Assembly (NCBI GenBank): GCA_031275595.1
Contig: JAISOO010000145.1
Location: 1-29,404, forward strand
Source of the DNA: Spirochaetaceae bacterium
Lineage (GTDB): Bacteria; Spirochaetota; Spirochaetia; Treponematales; Breznakiellaceae
Reading direction: 5' to 3'
DNA length: 29,404 nt
Position numbers and translations under genes: made by a program. Shown piece after piece: positions 22,025-29,310 of the stretch. The first letter of the stretch is position 1. Each line of letters starts with the position of its first letter. Below the pieces are notes generated by a model. That model did not search any database. It was given only the letters and a program-made list of their open reading frames with translations, and had not been told where the DNA came from.

Positions 22025-23413
22025 TCACGTATCGGAGTTGAGCCCTAACCGTTTGAGCTGTTCCTCTTCTTCTTTCTGTGCCCCATATTCATGGCGCTTC
22101 TGATTGGCTTTGATTATGGCGTTTTTCATGGTGGCCAATTCCGGTTTTATTCCCTTAACTTTTTCCCGATCCTCCTTGTCGATCACCAGTTTGAAAAAAT
22201 CGTCCAGGGCCGATAGGGTCTTATGCAGCGATTGAACATCCCGGATGCTTTTTTCCAGGAGGGTTATCAACTGCTCGTCCTGCAGGGTTTCAAGTTTGGT
22301 CCAGCCGCTGCGGGTTATACCGGCAAGGCTCCGGGCTTTCCGCTCCATGTCGGCGCGGAAATTATTATAATTAACCTTTTCTTTGACATTCACCCCCTTG
22401 ACACTGTCAAGGTACTCCACTTCATAAATAATCGGATCCGGCTCTTTATGCAGCATCTGTTTTACGATCTGCCGTATCTTTTCCCATAAATTCTTCCGGC
22501 GATTCTGCAAAAGGTTTCCATTTTCCTCGAATTTAAGGGTTATTTCGGAAAGGGTGGCGCCCACGGAACCGATAGCCATGAGCCCTTCAATAATGAAGTT
22601 TTTAAAAGACACCGGAGCTTTAACAACCTTGGGTTTACTGTCGGCGGTTTGCAGCGATTGCAGCACCTTCGCCTGGAGAGCGGGCCCCTCTTTGGAATAA
22701 TCCTCCTTAACCAGTTCTTCTATCAGATCCGGATAAAAGGGGTGGCCGGGCATAGCGGCGGCAAATTTTTTCCTTATCTGAGACGCCGCCGTGGTCTGAT
22801 CCAGGGACAGACCCGCGGTTATATTGAGCCGTATGGAAAGTTTATAATCCTCCCGTTGAAATTCGGTGATTTCTTTTAAAATAGAAAGAATATGCTCGGT
22901 GGCTTTCCTGAGGTCCCCCAGGCACTCGTTGATCAGGGTTACGGACAAGGGATCCCCCCCGGGCTTTAGCTGATTGATGAACTCCGTTACGGCCCGGGTA
23001 TTCGCCGAGGAACTATCGGTGTTTAGGTGCACCCAATCGATGTACTTTACCAGGGCAAGGATCTTCTTTATCCGGTCTAAAGTAAGAAAATCAACGCTGA
23101 ATTGATAAAAATTAACCAAAAAATCAAGTTGGTTATCGAAATTGGAAAGCCGGATGCTCAACTGTTCCGTCCGTTTCGCTTCGACAAAAGCTCCGGTTTC
23201 GGGGATCTGAATCTCCCCTATCTTAGCTTCATGCTTATAGGGATCCTCATGGATAAGGCCCTTTTTGAGAAAAAGATTGTAAAGTCCCAAATAGGCGGTA
23301 TGAAAACTACGAAACTCTTCTTTTAATTTTACTAACTCCGTACTTTCAAGCCAGCTCCGCCGGGCTTCCAGCGTATCGGCAAGGGTCTTGGGGTATTCAT
23401 TGCTATTATCCAT
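22025..23413 (-). CDS. Conserved hypothetical cytoplasmic helical protein
   Basis: 462 residues; not recognised. No signal peptide or convincing membrane span (FIIEGLMAIGSVGATL near 275 is only mildly hydrophobic). It is mostly alpha-helical and charged, with a Lys/Glu-rich helical tail (KANQKRHEYGAQKEEEEQLKR), a mid-protein run LSIRLNITAGLSLDQTTAASQIRK and NLWEKIRQIVKQMLHKE. Leu/Phe-rich helices near 60-130 (FLVNFYQFSVDFLTLDRIKKIL) look like a helical bundle. The ATG at 23,413 has AGGT eight bases upstream and a weak promoter (TTGCTT, 17 bases, CATACT). It leads the minus-strand run ending in nth, followed after 83 bases by the oppA-like gene. Function unknown. Confidence 0.8.
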   Translation of the reverse strand: MDNSNEYPKTLADTLEARRSWLESTELVKLKEEFRSFHTAYLGLYNLFLKKGLIHEDPYKHEAKIGEIQIPETGAFVEAKRTEQLSIRLSNFDNQLDFLVNFYQFSVDFLTLDRIKKILALVKYIDWVHLNTDSSSANTRAVTEFINQLKPGGDPLSVTLINECLGDLRKATEHILSILKEITEFQREDYKLSIRLNITAGLSLDQTTAASQIRKKFAAAMPGHPFYPDLIEELVKEDYSKEGPALQAKVLQSLQTADSKPKVVKAPVSFKNFIIEGLMAIGSVGATLSEITLKFEENGNLLQNRRKNLWEKIRQIVKQMLHKEPDPIIYEVEYLDSVKGVNVKEKVNYNNFRADMERKARSLAGITRSGWTKLETLQDEQLITLLEKSIRDVQSLHKTLSALDDFFKLVIDKEDREKVKGIKPELATMKNAIIKANQKRHEYGAQKEEEEQLKRLGLNSDT

Positions 23414-23588
23414 ATATGATTACCTATAATTGAAGTATGCCATAAACCAATAAAATAAGCAATTAAAGCTTTTCCAAAATGGCGGATTCGGCCCGGAAAA
23501 TCATGGTTTTTTAGCGGAATTTGGGTAAAAACCGAAAATTTTGAATAATCCGTTAAAGTAAATCCCATCTTGTTGCCTATATAGTTAT

Positions 23589-24404
23589 ATGAAACCAAAT
23601 TTTTTTAAATTTTCTTCCCGGAACCACGGGGAGCTTTACCTGTTCTTCTTCGTCCTCCTGACGGGACTGACCCTTGGCGCCTGTGAAAACCGGATTATTC
23701 CTTCCGCCTACCGGGCCGAGCTTCCCCCGCCGCCCCTGGAATGGGAGAACATCCTGGGGCCTCCGCGGTGGCGGGTGGAGTGGATAAATCCCGACGGCCA
23801 GATCAAGACTCTGGAAACGGACGGATCCTCTATTCCGGGGCTGGACATTATGGTAGAATGGACTACCCCGGTTATCGCCTATCCCTTCTGGCCGAAACGG
23901 GGTATCATGCCGGGGATACTCCGCCCCGCGGGGGCCCTGTTTCCCTTTGACGCCGACGGGAGCCGGATCTCCCTCTCCTGGAGGGGCGGGGTTGACGCCT
24001 GGGTTTATCTCTGCCTGCGGGACGCGGGAGGCGCCGGTGACGCCGGGAACCGGCAGCCCCATTATTTTGACTGGCCCCGGTTCCGGCTCCTGATGGAAAG
24101 TTCCGATATAGACGAGGAGGTGCGGCTTGATCCCTGGCTTACGGATTGGCAGGATGTGGCCAGCCGGACCGTACAATCGGGGTTTGACCGGCGGCGGATT
24201 AAACCCGCTGCCCGGGATGAGCTCCTGGTTACCATACCCCAAAGCGGCTTATACCTGGGGGCATCCCCCTTTCAGGAGCCGCGTTTTTTGGAAAAGGATG
24301 AAAGCGCCCTGTTCCAGGTTACCGGAAAAGTGGACACCTATGTTACCGGCCATGGGCTGCTCCGCTGTACCAAGGGAGCGTGGCTTTGGATTCCCTGGGA
24401 ATAG
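23589..24404 (+). CDS. Hypothetical lipoprotein
   Basis: 271 residues; not recognised. N-terminal export segment ELYLFFFVLLTGLTLGACEN with lipobox LGAC (Cys about 32), so it is likely lipid-anchored. The rest is rich in Trp, Pro and Gly and looks beta-sheet-like, with phrases WRVEWINPDG, ISLSWRGGVDAWVYLCLRD and GLYLGASPF suggesting a carbohydrate-binding- or immunoglobulin-like fold; that is an impression only. The start codon has no ribosome site; TATATA (23,578-23,583) lies just before it, hinting at a leaderless message. It diverges from the 462-residue gene across about 175 bases and is followed by a second lipoprotein. Function unknown. Confidence 0.8.
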   Translation: MKPNFFKFSSRNHGELYLFFFVLLTGLTLGACENRIIPSAYRAELPPPPLEWENILGPPRWRVEWINPDGQIKTLETDGSSIPGLDIMVEWTTPVIAYPFWPKRGIMPGILRPAGALFPFDADGSRISLSWRGGVDAWVYLCLRDAGGAGDAGNRQPHYFDWPRFRLLMESSDIDEEVRLDPWLTDWQDVASRTVQSGFDRRRIKPAARDELLVTIPQSGLYLGASPFQEPRFLEKDESALFQVTGKVDTYVTGHGLLRCTKGAWLWIPWE

Positions 24405-24426
24405 CGTCCTTTAGCCCAAGGGCCCC

Positions 24427-24480
24427 GAGGCTGTTTTAAAATCCCGGAGGCTGACAGAAACCCTGAATTTTGAAACCGCC
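24427..24480. repeat. Intergenic palindrome, repeat family copy 9 (expanded)
   Basis: GAGGCTGTTTTAAAAT ... AATTTTGAAACCGCC. The arms still pair, but the loop is enlarged by about 20 bases containing a second GGAGGCTG. It lies between two co-directional lipoprotein genes. Confidence 0.55.
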
Positions 24481-24518
24481 GCTGCTTTCAAAAGAAAAAT
24501 AATGTGATAGATTAGGAT

Positions 24519-25697
24519 ATGGGTTTTTTTTGGAAGTTCAGGTGGGTGCTCTTGGCGATAACGGCGGGGCAATGGTATTATTCCTGTTCCAAACAGCCCT
24601 CCTTACCGGCCGGAGCCGCGGTCCCTCCCGACGGGATAAGCGCCTCCACCCGGTGGATTCCCCCCCTGGTCATACTGAAACCCGGGGAAAATCCCCTGTG
24701 GTTCGAGCTTGGAAGGGAAGGACCGGAGCTGGTGGATTCCCCCGGCGACGCATCGCTCAAGCCCTTTGAACCCTGGCCCCTGGCCCGGTGGGGCATAGGG
24801 TTTTTAACCCAAAAAGACCGCTTGATTGGGGCGGTAAACCGGAGCGGCTTTTTGGTTTTTATCCCCGGGGAGGAGGGCGAGTTGGCCCTTTACATGGTAA
24901 CGGATGCCGTTGATTGGGAAAACTATACGGCGGCTTCCCTTTTTTTATACCAACAAACCCCGGCGGTCCTTTTATACCGGAACAGTCTTTTTGAAGAGCC
25001 CCGGCGGGAGCCCCCGAATCCCCCGGTCCGGGGACTGGTAAAGGGCAGTTTCAAGCCCGCGGGGCTTGATCTTCCGGCTTTGGGGAGCCTTCCCGCCGGA
25101 GAAAGCTGGGATGCGGATGCCATCCGCCTGGGTAAGGACGGTTATTGGTACTACCGGGGGGTTAACCGGGGGAGGGATAAGCCGGTATATTTCCGGAGCC
25201 GGGATCTTGCCGGTCCGGGGGAATCCGTTTCCGCCGCTTCCTTCAGGAGCGCCTCCGAACCTTCCCCCCTGAAGGAAGCCCCGGCCTTACTGGGCCGGAT
25301 CCTGGAGGAAGCCTTTGGATTACGGGAGCCGGGGATGGTTCCGGTGGCGGCGGTTACCTTCGCCGAATCCGGGGGAATCCGTTACTTTGCGGAGCCCCCT
25401 CCCCCCGGGGAAAAAACCGGGGAAGTGGTCGAACTTTCGGGGTATTATGGGGCCGGCGATACCGGGGACGGCTTTCCGGCCGGTTCCTACGGGCTGGTTT
25501 TATTTCCCGGCGGAAAAGGGGTATACGGAAAGTTCCGGGAGGGGGGCATAGAAACCGGAACCTTTACCCTGCCCAGGCTTCCTGAAAACTTCAGCTATAC
25601 CGGCATCGGCCTTTCCGGTTCCACCCTCATCGCCTTTTGGGAGGAGCGGGAGGGCTTGAATGTAGGAGCCGCCGGGTTTATGGTCATAAACATATGA
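24519..25697 (+). CDS. Hypothetical lipoprotein, beta-rich
   Basis: 392 residues; not recognised. N-terminal export segment FRWVLLAITAGQWYYSCSKQ, with Cys23 as a relaxed spirochete-type lipobox (YYSC). The body is Gly/Pro-rich, with repeated short strand patterns (GFLTQKDRLIGAVNRSGFLVFIPG, YWYYRGVNRGRDKPVYF, LSGYYGAGDTGDGFPAG, GKGVYGKFREGGIETGTF) that would suit a beta-propeller-like or sandwich fold; inference only. AGGA lies only one base before the ATG, too near for a normal ribosome site. TAGATT (24,508-24,513) could be a -10 giving a near-leaderless transcript. It follows the 271-residue lipoprotein and the pair is probably functionally linked. Confidence 0.8.
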   Translation: MGFFWKFRWVLLAITAGQWYYSCSKQPSLPAGAAVPPDGISASTRWIPPLVILKPGENPLWFELGREGPELVDSPGDASLKPFEPWPLARWGIGFLTQKDRLIGAVNRSGFLVFIPGEEGELALYMVTDAVDWENYTAASLFLYQQTPAVLLYRNSLFEEPRREPPNPPVRGLVKGSFKPAGLDLPALGSLPAGESWDADAIRLGKDGYWYYRGVNRGRDKPVYFRSRDLAGPGESVSAASFRSASEPSPLKEAPALLGRILEEAFGLREPGMVPVAAVTFAESGGIRYFAEPPPPGEKTGEVVELSGYYGAGDTGDGFPAGSYGLVLFPGGKGVYGKFREGGIETGTFTLPRLPENFSYTGIGLSGSTLIAFWEEREGLNVGAAGFMVINI

Positions 25698-25734
25698 GCC
25701 GTTCCCAAAACCCGGTTGGTTTTGTGGAAGGCTC
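25696..25734. repeat. Intergenic palindrome, repeat family copy 10
   Basis: GAGCCGTTCCCAAAACC and GGTTTTGTGGAAGGCTC. Its first bases overlap the stop codon of the 392-residue gene. It shares a 22-base block (25,702-25,723) with copy 3. The 308-base gap 25,698-26,005 is filled by this and the next four hairpins. Confidence 0.7.
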
Positions 25735-25737
25735 TTG

Positions 25738-25763
25738 AAAAAACGGTCTGAAGCCCGTTTTTT
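25738..25763 (+). terminator. Probable terminator of the lipoprotein pair
   Basis: AAAAAACGG (25,738-25,746), loop of eight bases, CCGTTTTTT (25,755-25,763). A perfect stem whose ends are an A-run and a T-run, so it could work in either direction. Confidence 0.6.
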
Positions 25764-25781
25764 CCCCATAAATCCAAGGTT

Positions 25782-25815
25782 GCTTTCCCAAAAACTGAAG
25801 TTTTGGGAAAGCCTC
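25782..25815. repeat. Intergenic palindrome, repeat family copy 11 (TTTCCC subtype)
   Basis: GCTTTCCCAAAAACT (25,782-25,796), loop GA, AGTTTTGGGAAAGC (25,799-25,812), then CTC. One bulged A. Confidence 0.8.
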
Positions 25816-25832
25816 ATATAAATGGGTAAAAT

Positions 25833-25866
25833 GCGGTTCCAAAACCTGAAGTTTTGGAACCGCCTC
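25833..25866. repeat. Intergenic palindrome, repeat family copy 12 (GCGGTTCC subtype)
   Basis: GCGGTTCCAAAAC (25,833-25,845), loop CTGAA, GTTTTGGAACCGC (25,851-25,863), then CTC. Perfect 13-bp stem. It differs from copy 4 by paired changes near the base of the stem. Confidence 0.85.
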
Positions 25867-25906
25867 GATGAATGAGCGATTTTCCCGGGAACCCAGCCGG
25901 GATTTT

Positions 25907-25952
25907 CAGCGGTTCCCTAACGCGTGTTTTTCAAAATTTGAAACTGCCGCTG
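25907..25952. repeat. Intergenic palindrome, repeat family copy 13 (decayed)
   Basis: CAGCGGTT ... TTCAAAATTTGAAACTGCCGCTG. The outer CAGCGG/CCGCTG pair is kept; the inner stem has drifted. Confidence 0.45.
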
Positions 25953-26005
25953 GTGTTAATTTGCGTAAAACGTAGTAAAATGAATATAAGAAGGAGAAAA
26001 GGGAA

Positions 26006-27148
26006 ATGAAGACGGAAATACAGACCATTGCCGAAAAAAAGCGCCTGGTGGGTAACATTATCGATGTGATTCAAAAAAATGACTTTTTTCTTTTGCTTGG
26101 TCATAAAGACCCGGACACGGATTGCGTGGCGGCCCTGGTGGCCTTTGCCCTTTTATTAAGCAAATTACAAAAGGAAGCGACAATTTTCGTGTCCGGCCCG
26201 GTTCAGGAGCAATTTAACTACCTCCTGGCTATTTGTAAATACAACAACATCTCCGTGAGTTACGGCAAAGAAGTGAATCTCCAGAATATTTCGACCCTGG
26301 TGATCCTGGATACTCCAAAACCGGATATGATAGCCATGAATGAATCCATAGCCCGGCTTATGGAAAATCCTTCTATACGAAAAATTGAGATAGATCATCA
26401 CCTTCAATTGGATACCCAATACGGGGGGGATCCCGGTTACTGTCTGGTATCGGAGGCTTCCAGTACCTGCGAGCTTTTGGGGTACATGGCCCTTAAATTG
26501 GCGAAAAAAATGGAGCTTAAAGCGGAGGATTTCTTCTCCCGGAATATCGCCCTGGCGATTTTGACCGGGGTCGTGGGGGATTCCCAGATGGGAAAATACC
26601 TGAAGACATCCAGGGAACGCCGGTATTATCAGATTTTTACCGGGATCTTTGACCGGCTTCTTTTTGAAAAAACCGTCAAAGGCAGGGGCAACCTTTCATC
26701 CATGGAAGCGATCTTCGACGTGATCCAACGGTTTTCCGTCCAGGAAAAAAAGTGTTATGACGGAATCATGGCTTTAAAACGTAAATCCAAATTGGTCTAT
26801 TATGTCTGCCTTGATAAAGCGCTATCCGCGGAAATGTTCGGCTTATACGGGGCGGAACTTATGGTGAACATATCCAAAGCGGCGGCGGATACCATGGCGG
26901 AAGAATGCGGCAAACTGGGGATGGTGGTGTATTACGACGACGAAACCCTCTCGGATTTTATCCAGTTCCGGTTAAGGAGGAGCGCGCAATTTCCGACGAT
27001 CGATCTCCGGGGAATCTTATCGGTCCTGAATATCCGTAACGGCGGCGGCCACCCCGGAGCGGTGGGGTTCAGGGTGAAAAAAACAGAAGTACCGGACCTT
27101 GCCGCCTATACCGAAGCCCTTATTGCCCGGATCGAGGAATTGGTTTAA
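26006..27148 (+). CDS. DHH/DHHA1 phosphoesterase (NrnA-like nanoRNase / pAp phosphatase)
   Basis: 380 residues. The family degrades very short RNAs and/or dephosphorylates pAp in the cytosol. Seen: motif I LLGHKDPDTD (His33, Asp37, Asp39), motif II Asp102 in VILDTPKPD, the DHH box IDHH (130-132), Asp192 in VVGDSQMG, and the C-terminal DHHA1 motif NGGGHPGAVGF (345-355) that binds substrate. Length is somewhat above the roughly 310-330 typical for NrnA, with extra helices about 195-260. AGAAGGAG at 25,989-25,996 supports the ATG at 26,006. It stands alone between two repeat clusters. NrnA-type is the best match, but RNA versus nucleotide substrate is not decided by sequence. Confidence 0.88.
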   Translation: MKTEIQTIAEKKRLVGNIIDVIQKNDFFLLLGHKDPDTDCVAALVAFALLLSKLQKEATIFVSGPVQEQFNYLLAICKYNNISVSYGKEVNLQNISTLVILDTPKPDMIAMNESIARLMENPSIRKIEIDHHLQLDTQYGGDPGYCLVSEASSTCELLGYMALKLAKKMELKAEDFFSRNIALAILTGVVGDSQMGKYLKTSRERRYYQIFTGIFDRLLFEKTVKGRGNLSSMEAIFDVIQRFSVQEKKCYDGIMALKRKSKLVYYVCLDKALSAEMFGLYGAELMVNISKAAADTMAEECGKLGMVVYYDDETLSDFIQFRLRRSAQFPTIDLRGILSVLNIRNGGGHPGAVGFRVKKTEVPDLAAYTEALIARIEELV

Positions 27149-27190
27149 CCCTCTCCGGCAACCGGGCTTATTTCTTTGAAGGTCGGGGCA

Positions 27191-27221
27191 TTCCGAACCA
27201 GTGAAGTTCGGAAACAGCCTC
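27191..27221. repeat. Intergenic palindrome, repeat family copy 14 (TTCCGAAC variant)
   Basis: TTCCGAAC (27,191-27,198) pairs with GTTCGGAA (27,206-27,213), followed by ACAGCCTC. The usual AAA/TTT inner stem is replaced on both arms (CGAAC/GTTCG), a compensated change. A small CCTCAT/ATGAGG hairpin (27,218-27,233) bridges to the next copy. Confidence 0.7.
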
Positions 27222-27234
27222 ATCTATATGAGGG

Positions 27235-27273
27235 AGGCTTTCCCAAAACTCTCCCGAGTTTTGGGAAAGGCTC
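27235..27273. repeat. Intergenic palindrome, repeat family copy 15 (perfect 14-bp stem)
   Basis: CTTTCCCAAAACTC (27,238-27,251), loop TCCC, GAGTTTTGGGAAAG (27,256-27,269), flanked by GGAGG and GCTC. Sister of copy 2 at 1712-1750. Confidence 0.85.
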
Positions 27274-27341
27274 TAGGGTCTGTCCATAATGGAGACACAT
27301 GGGACCGACTGTCTTGAAACATTTTTTATAAGGAGGCTGAT

Positions 27342-28907
27342 ATGCCCAAATGGCTTAACAACGCGATCTTTTATGAAATCTATCCCCAATCCTTTTATGA
27401 TACCAACGGCGACGGAATCGGCGACTTTGAGGGGATCATTCAAAAATTGGATTATATCAAGGATCTGGGGTGTAATGCCCTGTGGCTTAATCCCTGTTTT
27501 GATTCACCCTTTAAAGACGCGGGCTATGACGTACGGGACTTTAAAAAGGCCGCCCCCCGGTATGGTACCAATGAGGATCTGGTCCGGCTTTTTACGGAGG
27601 CCCATAAAAAGGATATGCGGGTTATCCTGGACCTGGTTGCCGGCCATACTTCGGAGGAACACCCCTGGTTCATGGAAAGCTGCAAGACCGAGCCCAACGA
27701 ATTTTCCAACCGCTTTATCTGGACCGGCCATTGTTTTGAACGGGCCGAAGGGTTAGGTTTTATCGGCGGGGAAGCTCCCCGGGACGGAACCTATATCATC
27801 AACTTTTTTAAATGCCAGCCCGCCCTGAATTACGGCTTTTACCAGCCCCGCAAACCCTGGCAGCTTCCCCTGGACCACCCCGACTGTATCGCCACCCGGG
27901 AAGCCCTGAAGGATATCATGCGGTTCTGGCTTGATCTGGGCTGTGACGGGTTCCGGGTGGATATGGCGGAATCCCTGGCAAAGTATGATGACGACAAAAA
28001 AAGCGGTACCTCGTCGATATGGCGGAATATCAGAACCATGCTGGATAAGGAGTATCCTGAGGCAATGCTGGTGGCCGAATGGAGCAACCCCGAGTTATCC
28101 CTTAAAGCGGGATTTCACGCGGATTTCCTTTTAAACCACATTGTGGGAGGGGGATACTATTCCCTGCTCCGCAGGTACAACGACAGCCCCGGTAAAGCGG
28201 TGATAGAAAGGGACATGAGCTTTTTTAAAAAGGATGGGGGAGGAGACATCAGGCTCTTTCTGGACGATTACCTGCCCCGGTATGAAAAAACCAAAAATGA
28301 CGGTTTTATCAGCCTGATCACCGGAAACCACGACACCATCCGCACCCGGTTTAATCTGACCCCGGAGGAATTGAAACTTGCCTACGGGATGCTCTTTACC
28401 CTGCCGGGGGTTCCCTTCATGTATTACGGAGACGAAATAGGTATGCGGTACCTGGACCTTCCCACCAAGGAAGGGGGGTATTTCCGTACCGGCGCCCGGA
28501 CCCCCATGCAGTGGACCGCGGGCAAAAACCTGGGCTTTTCTTCCGCCCCGGCGGAATCCCTCTACCTGCCCGTGGACAGCGCGCCCGATGCCCCTACGGT
28601 GGAGTCGGAGGGAAAAAACCCCGCCTCCCTGTACAACACAGTCAAGGAAATCCTGAAATTCCGCCAAACCCATGACGAGCTTGACGGCCGGCCCAATCTG
28701 GAAATTCTCTACGCCGAAAAGGAAAAACTCCCCTTTGTGTATAAGCGGGGGGCCCTGGTTCTGGCGGTAAACCCGGGAAGCCGCGGGGTAAGGGTTCCGC
28801 TCAAAATTCCGGGCAGCGGCCGTCCCCTGTACTCCATCGGGCAGGGCCGGCTGGAAAACGGAACCTGTACCCTGGAGGGACAGAGCTTCGTTATCTTTGG
28901 GACCTGA
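27342..28907 (+). CDS. GH13 alpha-amylase-family glycosidase
   Basis: 521 residues. Acts on alpha-glucosidic linkages; no signal peptide, so cytosolic, probably on maltodextrins, trehalose or related sugars. Seen: (beta/alpha)8 barrel start NAIFYEIYPQSFYDTNGDGIGD, with a calcium-type loop DTNGDGIGD (20-28); region I LDLVAGHTSEEHPWF (His102); nucleophile Asp207 in DGFRVDMAE; acid/base Glu246 in LVAEWSNP; region IV TGNHD (His330, Asp331); and a short C-terminal beta domain after about 430. Region I usually reads ..V.NHTS; here Asn is Gly. AAGGAGG five bases before the ATG at 27,342 is a strong ribosome site. The DLV..HTS..HPWF form points to the oligo-1,6-glucosidase/trehalose-synthase side of GH13, but the precise substrate is not assignable. 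Confidence 0.9.
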   Translation: MPKWLNNAIFYEIYPQSFYDTNGDGIGDFEGIIQKLDYIKDLGCNALWLNPCFDSPFKDAGYDVRDFKKAAPRYGTNEDLVRLFTEAHKKDMRVILDLVAGHTSEEHPWFMESCKTEPNEFSNRFIWTGHCFERAEGLGFIGGEAPRDGTYIINFFKCQPALNYGFYQPRKPWQLPLDHPDCIATREALKDIMRFWLDLGCDGFRVDMAESLAKYDDDKKSGTSSIWRNIRTMLDKEYPEAMLVAEWSNPELSLKAGFHADFLLNHIVGGGYYSLLRRYNDSPGKAVIERDMSFFKKDGGGDIRLFLDDYLPRYEKTKNDGFISLITGNHDTIRTRFNLTPEELKLAYGMLFTLPGVPFMYYGDEIGMRYLDLPTKEGGYFRTGARTPMQWTAGKNLGFSSAPAESLYLPVDSAPDAPTVESEGKNPASLYNTVKEILKFRQTHDELDGRPNLEILYAEKEKLPFVYKRGALVLAVNPGSRGVRVPLKIPGSGRPLYSIGQGRLENGTCTLEGQSFVIFGT

Positions 28908-28970
28908 CCGGGCAAAGGTTTCGTTCCACGGATTTAAACGCACGGCGAGCCTTGGGGCCGCTTTTACCGG

Positions 28971-29008
28971 GCCGGTTTCAAAATTCACCTGAGTCTTGAA
29001 ACCGGCTC
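28971..29008. repeat. Intergenic palindrome, repeat family copy 16 (GCCGGTTTC subtype)
   Basis: GCCGGTTTCAA (28,971-28,981) with TTGAAACCGGC (28,996-29,006), then TC. Perfect 11-bp stem. It follows the GH13 gene by about 60 bases; a T-run at 29,017-29,022 is too distant for a standard terminator. Confidence 0.8.
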
Positions 29009-29009
29009 A

Positions 29010-29038
29010 TTGACACTTTTTTAGATTGCATTTACTCT
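29010..29038 (+). promoter_or_regulatory. Possible promoter for the 29,119 / YidC-like genes
   Basis: A perfect TTGACA at 29,010-29,015 with a weak TACTCT after 17 bases (29,033-29,038). It lies about 80 bases before the ATG at 29,119. Nothing else was found between 28,908 and 29,118. Confidence 0.3.
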
Positions 29039-29118
29039 CTTAACAGTGCCGGACATCACCCGAACGCGGCCGGATAGTGCGGGGGCGCCGGGCTGGTTGG
29101 ACGGGATTAGGCATATCG

Positions 29119-29310
29119 ATGACAACGATATTCACAATTGAATCCGAAAAAATTACGAGACTTGTTCGGAAACCGCGATTTCGCGGCCATCGAACCGAAG
29201 GTTCGCGGGCGGAAAATTGCAGGGCTTGTGAGGCAGCCAACCGGATTGCCGGACAAGCCTATTATATCAACATCTTTGATCCCGCCGGTTGGGAGAAGGC
29301 GGAAAAATGA
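29119..29310 (+). CDS. Small ORF coupled to the YidC-like gene; contains a repeat module
   Basis: 63 residues from ATG 29,119 (MTTIFTIESEKITRL), with ATTAGG eight bases upstream; a GTG at 29,077 is an alternative. It ends in an ATGA overlap with the next gene, which argues it is translated. Residues about 19-30 (PRFRGHRTEGSR) are encoded by two small palindromes, CCGCGA-TT-TCGCGG (29,173-29,186) and the 21-nt module shared with 13.17 kb, so repeat DNA has either inserted into the gene or been recruited as coding sequence. The last 17 residues (AYYINIFDPAGWEKAEK) look like ordinary protein. It could be the remnant of a longer gene. No family recognised. Confidence 0.4.
   Translation: MTTIFTIESEKITRLVRKPRFRGHRTEGSRAENCRACEAANRIAGQAYYINIFDPAGWEKAEK
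29187..29207. repeat. 21-nt module, inverted copy of 13,164-13,184
   Basis: Contains CGAACC-GAA-GGTTCG and is the exact reverse complement of 13,164-13,184. A second hairpin CCGCGA-TT-TCGCGG adjoins it at 29,173-29,186. Confidence 0.85.

Noticed and set aside
27276..27341. Insertion-sequence end (GGGTCTGTCC-like start) before the GH13 gene
   Set aside because: No matching inverted end and no transposase fragment nearby; only a small TCCAT/ATGGA hairpin was found.
29041..29118. tRNA-like or rnpA-like sequence before the YidC-like gene
   Set aside because: No T-arm or anticodon arm could be folded, and no RnpA motif is present in any frame.
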